This document shows, piece by piece, positions 1 through 10,310 of a stretch of 64,000 bases of DNA. The stretch spans positions 11,777,197 to 11,841,196 of the forward strand of contig NC_092261.1 of NCBI RefSeq assembly GCF_036320965.1. The letters run 5' to 3'. Below the pieces are notes generated by a model, which saw only the letters and a list, made by a program, of their open reading frames with translations, made no database searches and was not told the origin of the DNA. The DNA is from Panulirus ornatus (lineage: Eukaryota; Arthropoda; Malacostraca; Decapoda; Palinuridae). Positions within the stretch are counted from its first letter, which is position 1; each line of letters starts with the position of its first letter. The position numbers and the translations under genes were made by a program.

Positions 1-828
1 ATTTACTAAATCATTCTCCCTAACCCTCCCCACTTTGCACACCACATCGACCAAAACACCCTATATCTGCCACTCTATCATCTAATACATTCAAGAAACC
101 TTCAAAATACTCACTCCATCTCCTCACATCAGCACTACTTGTTATCACCTCCCCATTAGCCCCCTTCTCCGATGTTCCCATTTGTTCTCTTGTCTTATGA
201 ACTTTATTTACCTCCTTCCAAAACATCTTTTTATTCTTCCTAAAATTTAATGACACTCTCTCAGCCCAACTCTCATTTGCCCTCTTTTTCACCTCTTGCT
301 CCTTTCTCTTGACCTCCTGCCTCTTTCTTTGATACATCTCCCAGTCATTTGCATTATTTCCCCACAAGAATCATCCAAATGCCTCTCTCTTCTCTTTCAC
401 TAATAATCTTACTTCATTCCACCACTCACTACCCTCTCTAATCTGCCCACCTCCCACGCTTCTCATGCCACAAGCATCTTTTGCGCAAGCCATCAATGCT
501 TCCCTAAATACATCCCATTCCTCCCCCACTCCCCTAATGTCCTTTACTTTCACCTATTTCCATTCTGCATTCTGTCTCTCCTAGTACTTCCTCACACAAG
601 TCTCCTTCCCAAGCTCACTTACTCTCAGTGACCACTCTCTTCACCCCAACATTCTTTCTTCTTTTCCTAAAACCTCTACAAATCTTCTCCTTTGCCTCCA
701 CAAGATAATGATCAGACATCCCTCCAGTTGCACCTCTCAGCACATTAACATCCAAAAGTCTCTCTTTCTCCTGCCTATCAATTAACACGTAATCCAATAA
801 CGCTCTCTGGCTATCTCCCCTACTTATA
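1..828 (-). mobile_element. RTE-like LINE fragment (APE end and linker), left part of a SINE-split copy
   Basis: Minus-strand decayed coding sequence running off the window start. It covers the end of the endonuclease domain (LIDRQEKERLLDVNVLRGAT, SDHYLVEAK at 615-797) and the basic linker (371-553, 20-367). It is inactivated by a Lys-to-stop change near 556 (AAA to TAG), an insertion near 633-645 and a frameshift near 368. The same copy continues at 1127-1240 after a SINE insertion. Confidence 0.85.
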
Positions 829-890
829 TATATATGTATATTTATGTATATTATGTATATATTATGTAGATTATGTATATTATCCCTGGG

Positions 891-1126
891 GATAGGGGAG
901 AAAGAATACTTCCCACGTATTCCCTGCGTGTCGTAGAAGGCGACTAAAAGGGGAGGGAGCTGGGGGCTGGAAATCCTCCCCTCTCATTTTTTTTTTTTTT
1001 TTTAATTTTCCAAAAGAAGGAACAGAGAAGGGGGCCAGGTGAGGCTATTCCCTCAAAGGCCCAGTTGTCTGTTCTTAACGCTACCTCACTAATGCGGGAA
1101 ATGGCAAGTAGTTTGAAAGAAAAAAA
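891..1126 (+). mobile_element. SINE-like short element inserted into LINE
   Basis: Starts TATCCCTGGGGATAGGGG, continues through the TTCCCACGTATTCCCTGCG block, a poly-T stretch and AACAGAGAAGGGGGCC, then the CTACCTCACTAATGCGGG hairpin region and GAAAGAAAA. Both sides continue the same LINE coding sequence: CTTAT before, TTATGTATATCTC after. This is a nested insertion at a TATGTATA site. Confidence 0.85.
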
Positions 1127-1240
1127 ATTTATGTATATCTCTTTTTAAATCAAGTATTCCCAATCATCAGTCCTTTTTCAGCACACAAATCTACCAGCTC
1201 TTCACCATTTCCATTTACAACACTGAACGCCCCATGTACA
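1127..1240 (-). mobile_element. RTE-like LINE fragment, continuation of the copy at 1-828
   Basis: Matches the endonuclease segment of the intact copy (12862-12975): minus-strand reading covers the NGNGEELVDLCAEKGL to GNTWF region. It ends abruptly near 1240, where RT sequence of a different segment starts. Confidence 0.8.
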
Positions 1241-1257
1241 CCAACTGTCAACTCTGT

Positions 1258-2540
1258 CATGAGCGAGCAACTGACTCACTTCCCAAGCCCTCTTATCCAC
1301 ATCAGCTGCATGTTTGCCCCTCTCACCAAAACTCTTGCATTCACCTTCCTAACCACTCCATCCATAAACAAATTAAACAACCATGGAGACATCACACACC
1401 CCTGCCACAAACCGACGTTCACTGGGTACCAGTCACTTTCCTCTCTTCCTTCTCGTACACATGCCTTATGTCCTTGATAAAAACTTTTCACTGCTTGTAG
1501 CAACTTACTTCCCGCACCATATACTCTGAAAACCTTCCACAAAGCACCTCTCTATCAACCCTATCATATGCCTTCTCCAGATCAATAAATGCTACATACA
1601 AATCCATCTGTTTTTCTGAGTATTTCTCATACATTCTTCAAAGCAAACACCTGATCCACACATCCTCTACCACTTCTGAAACCACACTGCTCTTCCCCAG
1701 TTTGATGCTCTGTATGTGCCTTTACCCTCTCAGTCAATACTCTCCCATACAATTTCCCAGGAATACTCAACAAACTTATACCTGTATAATTTGAACACTC
1801 ACCTTTATCCCCTTTGCGTTTGCACAATGGCACTATGCATGCACTCTGCCAATCCTCAGGCACTTCACCATGATCCATACATACATTGAATGTCCTTACC
1901 AACAAATTAACAACACAGTCACCCTTTTTTTTATAAATTCCTCTGCAGTACCATCTAAACCCACTGCCTTTCATCTTCCACAAAGCTTTCACTACCTCAT
2001 CTCTGTTTACCAAATCATTCTCCCTTACCCTCTCACTTCACACACCACCTCGACCCTCTCACATCACACACCACCTCGACCCTCTCACTTCACACGCCAC
2101 CCAGACCAAAACACACTATATCTGCCACTTTATCATCAAACATATTTAACAAACTTTTAAAATACTCACTCCATCTCCTTCTCACTTCATCACTGCTTGT
2201 TATTATCTCCCCATTTGCCCCCTTCACTGATGTTCCCATTTGTTCTCTTGTCTTACGCACTTTATTTACCTCCTTCCAAAACATCTTTTTATTCTCTCTA
2301 AAATTCCATGATACTCTCTAACCCCAACTCTCGTTTGCCCTCTTTCTCACCTCTTCCACCTTTCTCTTGACCTCCTGCTGCTTTCTTTTATACATTCCCC
2401 AGTTATTTGCATTACTCTGCAGAAATCGTCGAAATGCCTCTCTCTTCTCTTTCACTAACAATCTTAGTTCTTCATCCCACCACTCACTACCCTTTCTAAT
2501 CTGCCCACCTCCCACCTTTCTCATGCCACATATATATACC
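1258..2540 (-). mobile_element. RTE-like LINE fragment (linker to RT palm), degenerate
   Basis: Minus-strand reading runs from the basic linker (MRKVGGGQIRKGSEWWDEE) through the RT (LCKRKGDKGECSNY, GEEQCGFRSGRGCVDQ, SDWYPVNVGLWQGCVMSP) and stops just before the FADD motif. Frameshifts and stops break it into pieces at 1276-1542, 1627-2013, 2090-2284 and 2318-2540. It contains a 26-bp tandem triplication at 2028-2105. Confidence 0.85.
2028..2105. repeat. 26-bp tandem triplication inside a LINE copy
   Basis: Three consecutive units of CCCTCTCAC(T/A)TCACAC.. at 2028-2053, 2054-2079 and 2080-2105, with a few substitutions. The intact LINE has one copy at the equivalent place. The added 52 bp shifts the reading frame. 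Confidence 0.8.
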
Positions 2541-5400
2541 TTACCTTCCTGCACCAGAGTCGTTTTTATCCTTACGAGACCCCTGAAGTACTCAGAAAGC
2601 TGGCCACATCCACTAGTTGGACCATAGGTGTTGTGAGGTGTTTGGATCTCTGTGAAGAGACTGCATGGCATTTGAGTATTAAGTGCTTGGTGTCCTCCTC
2701 ATGATAGTTGCATCATCAGCATGAGGGGTCTTAGGATAAGTTGAAATGTTATTTGTAGTGTTTTTGTGATAGTTGATGTTTAGAATGTGTGGGAAAGTGT
2801 GATTTGTGTTAGTCTAGGGAGTGTGGTTTCTGATGGATGGATGTCTAGTGGGTTGGAGTTTAAGACTGAGGTGGGAGGTTGGTTGTTTAGTACTTGTTAG
2901 GTTATTCCAATGTGTATATGTCTTTTCAGTTATGTTTGTTTGGGGTGGGGGGATCTGTGAGTGGAGGTTACTGAAGTGTGAAACCCTAGTAAGCTGTTTA
3001 TTGCATGGGTGTTGGTGGTTTGGATGGGAGGGTTTTGCTTTTGCATAGAATTGAGTGCCGAGGATGTTGAGGTGGGACTATATTGACATTATCTTTGTGT
3101 TTTGTGAAGGTGTTGAGTGTTTGTAGTGACTAGACAGCCAATGTTTGTTCTGAGTACCATATTTGGTTTGGTTTGGAGCTTGGGTATTTTTGCTTTTGAA
3201 AGGGTGGAGACAAGTAATGTGAGGCTTCTTAAAGTGGAATGAATGAGTTGTTTGCTGAGGACATTGATGGATTCTTTTTATTTTCCAAATATGTTGCCAG
3301 TTAGTGTTATGAAGGCATTAGTTTATGTGTTTGCTTTTGTATTGATCTTATTGGTGTAGAGATTGAATGTCATGTTTGTCGTATGTGATACCTTGAATGG
3401 TTGGTGTTTTGCTTAGTGAGAGAGATCGTTCCTTCAAGGTGACCAGATGATGTGAGCCATGCAAGTACAGTTTCATGGGCACAACTTTTTACAGCGAAGT
3501 TATTGGAAATGGCTTGGTTTATACCACGTATTGTGATTTCTATAAAAAATTTCTGTATCCATTTGCTAGTTTTCACTTATTCTTATCTTTCACATTTTAT
3601 GTACTAAGACACCATGGTCACATTTGTCAAGTGCATTTGCTAGTCTGTGTAATCATATCAACATTTTGTTTGTTTTCCAGAGTTCATCAGTCCTATCATA
3701 CTGGTCAAGCAGCTGAGACAGGCAAGATCCTCCTAGCCTGAATACATGTCCTGGGTTATGTAAACTCTTCATTTCCATAAATTCAGTAAGTTTGCCTCTT
3801 AGGACTCGTAGATTTTAATAATGTGCAGTTAATGCTACTTGTCAATAGTTTTTTAGGACTGCTTTGCTTCCACCTTTGTGGAGTGAGGTGATGTGAGTAA
3901 TTTTCAGACTCTGAGGAATAATTCCAGAATTTAGAGTTTGTCTCTTTAAGATATTTAGTGCTCATGCTAGAGATGTTTTGCATTTCTTTGTGAAGACTGA
4001 GTTCCACGAGTTCGGGCCCGGGGCAGAGTGCATGGTTATACTCGGCCCTCAAAATCCTGTGTTGAGATGGTGATATCTGCTGTGTGAAAACTTAGGGAAT
4101 TACTGTTTAGGAAGAAGTCTTTAGGGTCATTTATTTTTAATTTGGGTTTTGGCTCACTGAATACTGACTGATTCATGTTGACTTTTTAGAATCTCACTCA
4201 TCTCATGGCAGTCACCTGTCAAAATATCTTCCTCTTTAGTGGGTTAATTGAGTTTGTGGGTATAGATTTCCATTTTATATATGAGTAAAAGTGTTTTAGG
4301 ATATTTTTTTTTCATTAATGGCTTTTCTCTTCTTTTTCCTTTGTTTCACATGACTTTTATCAGCCATGTGTCTGATAATTCATTTGACAGGGTTTCTTTC
4401 CTTTGCTGAGTGAGCTGTGACTTCTTTAGGAGGGCTGCAGTTCTTTTTTCCTTCCTTGTACATTGCTCGTCTTTTTCATTCTACCTTAGGCCTTTTGTGC
4501 TTTCTTCTCATTGGTTTATGTCTGTTGCAAGTTTAGAGTATCAAAGTGGTAATGTCATTCACAGTTCTTGTGGTTTGGTACTCAGCAGGTTTCCCATTGT
4601 GTTGCAAACATGTCATTGATCACATCCTCCCTATTTATGTTTGATATTATGACTGAAATTACTAAAAACACCCCCATTGTTACATGTGTTCTGTCTAGGT
4701 TGTTTAGCATTCAAACTTAGTTCAGTTATGTTGTGATCAGAGTTATAAGGTGTTTAAGATGGAGGTGTCTGCATTTTATATCCACATTATAGATAAACAC
4801 AAGTCCAAAGTGTTATTTCTTCTGGTTAGTTTTGTTGTTTATTGACTGAGGGAGAACTTTTAACAGTGTCTAAATAACTTTCTCTTTTGCTGCTATTTGT
4901 GTGAGCTGTTTGTGTCAGCATTTCCAGCTACAGTGTAGCTAGTCCCCACTTAATTTGTGGTAGGTCAAAGTCTCCCAAGACAAATACATTTAGAACTGGG
5001 TTTCCAAGGTGGTCAGGCTATGATACTTTCTTTTTTATTTGTTTTGTAAATTCTTGAGGCTTAGCATCTGGTGGTTTGTAGATTGATGCAATGTCCAGAT
5101 TTGGGTTTTTGGTCTTGAGAGCAGGTGCTTCTTCTACATTATGTGAGGAGTTCAAGGGTTCAGTTGTATGAGTAACTGTACAAACTCCACATGATCTAGT
5201 CCTGTCGCATCTGTATGGTTGTAGTTTTGGATTCAGAACTCACTGTTCATGTGGTCTTCAGTATCTCTGCTGCATTTGACTAGCTGAGAAAGCCACTTAT
5301 AATTGAAATTTCATTTGTTTTATGTGATTTAGCTCCCTGTATGTTGGCATACATAAAGGTCATTTATGTGACTTGTCTTGTTGTTTTTTGGGGTTAATAT
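2541..5400 (-). mobile_element. Jockey-type LINE remnant (endonuclease plus RT), heavily decayed
   Basis: Different LINE from the dominant family. Reading the minus strand in shifting frames gives an APE motif GDFDLPQIKWG (near 4945-4980), then RT-like pieces: THITSLHKGGSKAV / YRPVALT (3800-3900), a LANALDKCDHGVL segment (around 3610-3660) equivalent to DFAKAFDKVDHGVL, and a C-terminal region with GTQF and (HL)xLEC(H/P)A at 2560-3100. This order and these motifs resemble the Jockey superfamily. Many stops and frameshifts; no intact ORF. The left edge abuts LINE sequence at 2540. Confidence 0.68.
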
Positions 5401-5689
5401 GCTCCGTTCTGCTTAACTTGGCAGAATGCTTTTAGTTCCTTCACAGTTCTGAAGAGAGACCAGTGTCATATCTTCCCTCTCATAGTTCTTCCTCACCTCA
5501 GTTTGGTCCTTGTGTTTGTGCTACTTAAAAAGAACTTGAATTGCATAATTCTGCCTGGTAGAATCTGCATCTTTCCCTTTACCAAAATTTACCTTTCTGA
5601 AGTCAGCTCAAAGGTTTTCTAGGGTGTTTGAATTTACATTTACCCTATAAGATATACCATTCTTACCACATACTTAATTTCCCATCAAA

Positions 5690-6330
5690 TAGTATCTATC
5701 GACAGACTCTGTGAACCAACCCCTTGGATTTGTTATTCATTGCATTGTTTCTTGCACTCTCCGCATATGTGGCCAGGCCTGTGAGAGTTTCTTGACTTTC
5801 ACATTCTTCCTCTTCTACCTGAGTAAGCATTTCTGTCTCCTTATGCACCCAAGTCTGTGCTAGAAGTTTCCTGTCCTTCACTTTCTCCATCTCCTTCCAT
5901 ACCTGAGTCAGTGTCTCTGTCTCTTTCTGTAATCATGTTTGTGCTTGCAATTTCCTGATTTCCACTTTCTCCCCCTCCTTACATACCCAGACCAGCATCT
6001 CTTGTCTCCTTTGCTCTTGTCTGTAGTTGAAGTTTCTGACCACCTTCAGTGTAAATTTCCAAGGTAGACTCACCTTCTGTAGCTATATTAGGGTTTGTGA
6101 AGTCTACTGAATCACTCTCCACTACTGTATTCCCCATTTCTGAGTTTTCCTCTGAGCCTGTGATAGGAGTGACATCCTTCAACTTTTTCCGCTTGTTGTA
6201 GAGTGAGGGTGGAGCTTTTGCAAATTTTTCTGTATCTGCCTCGGATTCCCATTGTATGTCTGAAGCAGTGTGTGTCTGCAGTACATAAGTAACACATACC
6301 ATCTGCCTGTAAAGCACTACCGATATTTTT
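5690..6330 (-). pseudogene. Possible ORF1 (gag-like) remnant upstream of the Jockey-type LINE
   Basis: Two open stretches, 5979-6317 and 5696-5890, precede the Jockey-type ORF2 remnant in the same orientation. They encode a lysine-, glutamate- and serine-rich, low-hydrophobicity protein (for example YNKRKKLKDVTPITGSEEN). Placement and composition suit the C-terminal half of an ORF1. No zinc-knuckle motif was confirmed, so assignment is by position only. 5400-5690 holds no clear feature. Confidence 0.4.
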
Positions 6331-6343
6331 GTTCTTGTTACAG

Positions 6344-7262
6344 TTTATCTCCGAAAGCAAAAATGGGTATGTTTGAAGGAATAGTGGTTCCAGCAATGTT
6401 GTATGGTTGCGAGGCGTGGGCTATGGATAGAGTTGTGTGCAGGAGGGTGGATGTGCTGGAAATGAGATGTTTGAGGACAATATGTGGTGTGAGGTGGTTT
6501 GATCGAGTAAGTAATGTAAGGGTAAGAGAGGTGTGTGGAAATAAAAAGAGCGTGGTTGAGAGAGCAGAAGAGGGTGTTTTGAAAATGGTTTGGGCACATG
6601 GAGAGAATGAGTGAGGAAAGATTGACCAAGAGGATATATGTGTCGGAGGTGGAGGGAATGAGGAGAAGTGGGAGACCAAATTGGAGGTGGAAAGATGGAG
6701 TGAAAAAGATTTTGAGTGATTGGGGCCTGAACATGCAGGAGGGTGAAAGGCGGGCAAGGAATAGAGTGAATTGGATCGATGTGGTATACCAGGGTCAACG
6801 TGCTGTCAATGGATTGAATCAGGGCATGTGAAGCGTCTGGGGTAAACCATGGAAAGTTCTGTGGGGCCTGGATGTGGAAAGGGAGCTGTGGTTTTGGGCA
6901 TTATTGCATAACAGCTAGAGACTGAGTGTGAACGAATGTGGCCTTTGTTGTCTTTTCCTAGCGCTACCTCGCACACATGAGGGGGGAGGGGGATGTTATT
7001 CCATGTGTGGTGAGGTGGCGATGGGAATGAATAAAGGTAGACAGTGTGAATTGTGTGCATGTGTATATATGTATGTGTCTGTGTGTGTATATGTATGTGT
7101 ACATTGAGATGTATGGGTATGTATATTTGCGTGTGTGGACGTGTATGTATATACATGTGTATGGGGGTGGGTTGGGCCATTTCTTTCGTCTGTTTCCTTG
7201 TGCTACCTCGCAAATGCGGGAGACAGCGACAAAGCAAAATAATAAAATAATAATAAAACAGT
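6344..7262 (+). mobile_element. RTE-like LINE 3' fragment, long 3' UTR form
   Basis: Plus-strand C-terminal coding region from KAKMGMFEGIVVPAMLYGCEAW through GRPNWRWKDG to VVYQG, with an extra A near 6582 (GTTTTGAAAATGG) that shifts the frame. Then comes the long 3' UTR (about 6805-7262) with two CTACCTCGC modules and a TG/TA-rich stretch, ending GACAGCGACAAAGCAAAATAATAAA. 5'-truncated in the RT thumb region. Confidence 0.88.
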
Positions 7263-7450
7263 TTATGTTTACACATTTGATGTGACAGGTTTTCTTAAAC
7301 GATAAGCAAGCAATTCCTTGTTGACTTATAAGGCATTCTCATGTAAAAAGCAGTTCTCTGTCATTTTTTTGATATATTTATACTGTACTCCCATTTACAC
7401 CAAAATTATATATAAATATTTTTTTCACATTTCATCGCAGTTTCCTGTGT
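7263..7450. other. Unassigned spacer inside duplication unit 1
   Basis: AT-rich sequence between LINE tails, repeated at 8818-9005. No coding or repeat-family similarity recognised. Confidence 0.5.
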
Positions 7451-7665
7451 TAATGAGGGAGTGCCAACAACAAAGAAAGAAGGGCTACATCCACGTGCAT
7501 CCATTCTCTAGCTGTCATGTGTAATGCACTGAAACCACAGGTACCTATCCACATCCAAGCCCTGCAGAGATCTACATGGTTTACCTCAGATGCTTCACAT
7601 CTCCAGGTTCAGTCATTTGACAGCAAGTCAACTCCAGTATACCACATCATTCCAATTCACTCCAT
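7450..7665 (-). mobile_element. RTE-like LINE 3' UTR fragment
   Basis: Minus-strand homolog of the long 3' UTR (CTAGCTGTCATG, CACATCCAAGCCCTGCAGA, CCAGTATACCACATC). Diverged. The equivalent in duplication unit 2 is 9005-9220. Confidence 0.7.
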
Positions 7666-8048
7666 TCCTTCTTTTTTCTGTTTTCCTAGCACTATCTTGC
7701 TGAAGCAGGGGATAGCGTTGCTGTTTCCTGTGGGACAGGGTAGGGCTAGAAATGGATGAATATGTACATGTGTATATGTACATATGTTTGTATACATTGA
7801 TATGTATATATGTGTGTGTATGGGCATTTATGTATATATATGTGTATATGAGTGGATAGGCCATTCTTCATCTGTTTCCTAGTGCTATCTCGCTGACACG
7901 GGAAACAGCGATCAAGAGATTGAGTGTGGATGAATGTGGCCGTTTTGTCTTTTCCTGGCGCTACCTTGCTGGAAGTGGGGTGGGGGGATGCTGTTTAATG
8001 TGTGGCGGGGTGGCAACGGCAATGGATGAAGGCAGCAACTATGAATAT
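7666..8048 (+). mobile_element. Diverged LINE tail modules
   Basis: Successive degenerate copies of the family's 3' hairpin module: CTAGCACTATCTTGCTGAAG (7687), CTATCTCGCTGACACGGG (7886) and CTACCTTGCTGGAAG (7960). They are separated by TG/TA-rich stretches like those of the LINE 3' UTR. Confidence 0.6.
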
Positions 8049-9619
8049 GTGGTTTGATCGAGTAAGTAATGTAAGGGTAAGAGAGATGTGTGGAAATAAA
8101 AAGAGCATGGTTGAGAGAGCAGAAGAGGGTGTTTTGAAAATGGTTTGGGCACATGGAGAGAATGAGTGAGGAAAGATTGACCAAGAGGTTATATGTATCG
8201 GAGGTGGAGGGAACGAGGAGAAGTGGGAGACCAAATTGGAGGTGGAAAGATGGAGTGAAAAAGATTTTGAGTGATCAGGGCCTGAACATGCAGGAGGGTG
8301 AAAGGCGGGCAAGGAATAGAGTGAATTGGATCGATGTGGTATACCGGGGTCGACATGCTGTCAATGGATTGAATCAGGGCATGTGAAGCATCTGGGGTAA
8401 ACCATGGAAAGTTCTGTGGGGCCTGGATGTGGAAAGGGAGCTGTGGTTTTGGGCATTATTGCATAACAGCTAGAGACTGAGTGTGAACGAATGGGGCCTT
8501 TGTTGTCTTTTCCTAGCGCTACCTCGCACACATGAGGGGGGAGGGGGATGTTATTCCATGTGTGGCGAGGTGGCGATGGGAATGAATAAAGGCAGACAGT
8601 GTGAATTGTGTGCATGTGTATATATGTATGTGTCTGTGTGTGTATATGTATGTGTACATTGAGATGTATGGGTATGTATATTTGCGTGTGTGGACGTGTA
8701 TATATATACATGTGTATGTGGGTGGGTTGGGCCATTTCTTTCATCTGTTTCCTTGCGCTACCTCGCAAATGCGGGAGACAGTGACAAAGCAAAATAATAA
8801 AATAATAATAAAACAGTTTATGTTTACACATTTGATGTGACAGGTTTTCTTAAACGATAAGCGAGCAATTCCTTGTTGACTTATACGGCATTCTCATGTA
8901 AAAAGCAGTTCTCAGCCATTTTTCTGATATATTTATACTGTACTCCCATTTACACCAAAATTATATATAATTATTTTTTTCATATTTCATTGCAGTTTCC
9001 TGTGTTAATGAGGGAGTGCCAACAACAGAGAAAGAAGGGCTACATCCACGTGCATCCATTCTCTAGCTGTCATGTGTAATGCACTGAAACCACAGGTACC
9101 TATCCACATCCAAGCCCTGCAGAGATCTACATGGTTTACCTCAGATGCTTCACATCTCCAGGTTCAGTCATTTGACAGTAAGTCAACTCCAGTATACCAC
9201 ATCGTTCCTATTCACTCTATTCCTTCTTTTGTTTGTTTTCCTAGCACTATCTTGCTGAAGCAGGGGATAGCGTTGCTGTTTCCTGTGGGACAGGGTAGGG
9301 CTAGAAATGGATGAAGGCAAGCAAGTACGAATATGTACATGTGTATATGTACATATGTTTGTATACATTGATATTTATATATGTGTGTGTATGGGCATTT
9401 ATGTATATATATGTGTATATGAGTGGATAGGCCATTCTTCATCTGTTTCCTAGTGCTATCTCGCTGACACGGGAAACAGCGATCAAGAGATTGAGTGTGA
9501 ATGAATGTGGCCTTTTTGTCTTTTCCTGGCGCTACCTTGCTGGAAGCGGGGCGGGGGGATGCTATTTAATGTGTGGCGGGGTGGCAACGGCAATGGATGA
9601 AGGCAGCAACTATGAATAT
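8049..9619. repeat. 1.57-kb tandem duplication, unit 2
   Basis: Near-identical copy of 6494-8048, including a second LINE 3' end (8051-8817, plus strand) and the same inter-element sequence. Differences are scattered single bases and a 16-bp segment near 9312-9327. Confidence 0.9.
8051..8817 (+). mobile_element. RTE-like LINE 3' fragment (second duplication copy)
   Basis: C-terminal coding piece (SEERLTKRLYVSEVEG, GRPNWRWKDG) plus long 3' UTR; the duplicate of 6496-7262 with the same frameshift. It starts abruptly at the duplication junction, so its truncation reflects the duplication, not reverse transcription. Confidence 0.87.
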
Positions 9620-9784
9620 GTGCATGTGTGTATATGTATGTGTCTGTGTATGTATATGTCCATGTATGGGCGTTTATGTATATATGTGTGTATGTGGGTG
9701 GTTGGGACATTCTTTATCTGTTTCCTTGTGCTACGTCGCTGATGCAGGAAACAGCAGGTAAGTATAATAATATACTCCTGTATG

Positions 9785-10035
9785 TTCAGGCCATGATTGC
9801 TCAAAATCTTTTTCACTTCATCCTTCCACCTCCAGTTTGGTCTCCCACTTCTTTTCGTTCCCTCCACCTCTGCACATGTATCCTCTTTGTCAATCTTTCC
9901 TCACTCATTTTCTCCAAGTGACCAAACCATTTCAGTACACCCGCTTCTACTCTCTCAACTACACTCTTTTTATTACTACACATCACTCTTACCCTCTCAT
10001 TACCTACTTGATCAGACCACCTCACACCACATGTT
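9785..10035 (-). mobile_element. RTE-like LINE C-terminal fragment
   Basis: Minus-strand CGVRWSDQVGNERVR ... WFGHLEKMSEERL ... GRPNWRWKDEV. Somewhat diverged. Its right end is replaced by a SINE at 10036. Confidence 0.8.
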
Positions 10036-10233
10036 GTCCACGTATTCCCTGTGTGTCGTAGAAGGTGACTAAAAGGCGAGGGATTGGGGGGTTGGAAATC
10101 CTCCCTTCTTGTTTTTAGTTTTCCCAAAGAAGGAACAGAGAAGGGGGGCCAAGTGAGGATATACCCTGAAAGGCTCAGTCCTCTGTTCTTAACGCTACCT
10201 CACTAACACGGGAAATGGCGAATAGTATAAAAG

Positions 10234-10235
<2 letters not shown>
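10036..10235 (+). mobile_element. SINE-like element, 5'-truncated
   Basis: Starts within the head (CCACGTATTCCCTGTGTG), continues through GGAAATCCTCCC and AACAGAGAAGG, then CTACCTCACTAACACGGG and AAAGAAATATA. The tail flows into (TA)n. Confidence 0.85.
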
Positions 10236-10300
<65 letters not shown>

Positions 10301-10305
10301 TATAT
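10236..10305. repeat. (TA)n tract
   Basis: Shared boundary of a plus-strand SINE tail on the left and the minus-strand tail of the intact LINE on the right (tail-to-tail). Confidence 0.95.
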
Positions 10306-10310
10306 TTTTT

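Larger units (their letters stand above)
6494..8048. repeat. 1.56-kb tandem duplication, unit 1
   Basis: This unit recurs immediately downstream at 8049-9619. Landmarks repeat with a 1555-bp offset (MERMSEERL at 6598 and 8153; intervening sequence at 7318 and 8873). Both units share the same frameshift in the LINE coding part. The boundary has GTG microhomology (GAGGTG|GTTTGATCG and ATATGTG|GTTTGATCG). Unit 1 lacks 16 bp (near 7757) present in unit 2. Confidence 0.9.

Noticed and set aside
2821..3048. Plus-strand 75-codon Trp/Gly/Val-rich frame
   Set aside because: It is antisense to the Jockey-type LINE C-terminal region and has no recognisable domain.
7046..7285. Small proteins rich in Cys, Met, Tyr and Val (CVYMYVYIEMYGYVYL...)
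   Set aside because: They are translations of the TG/TA-rich 3' UTR of the LINE and recur in every long-form UTR.
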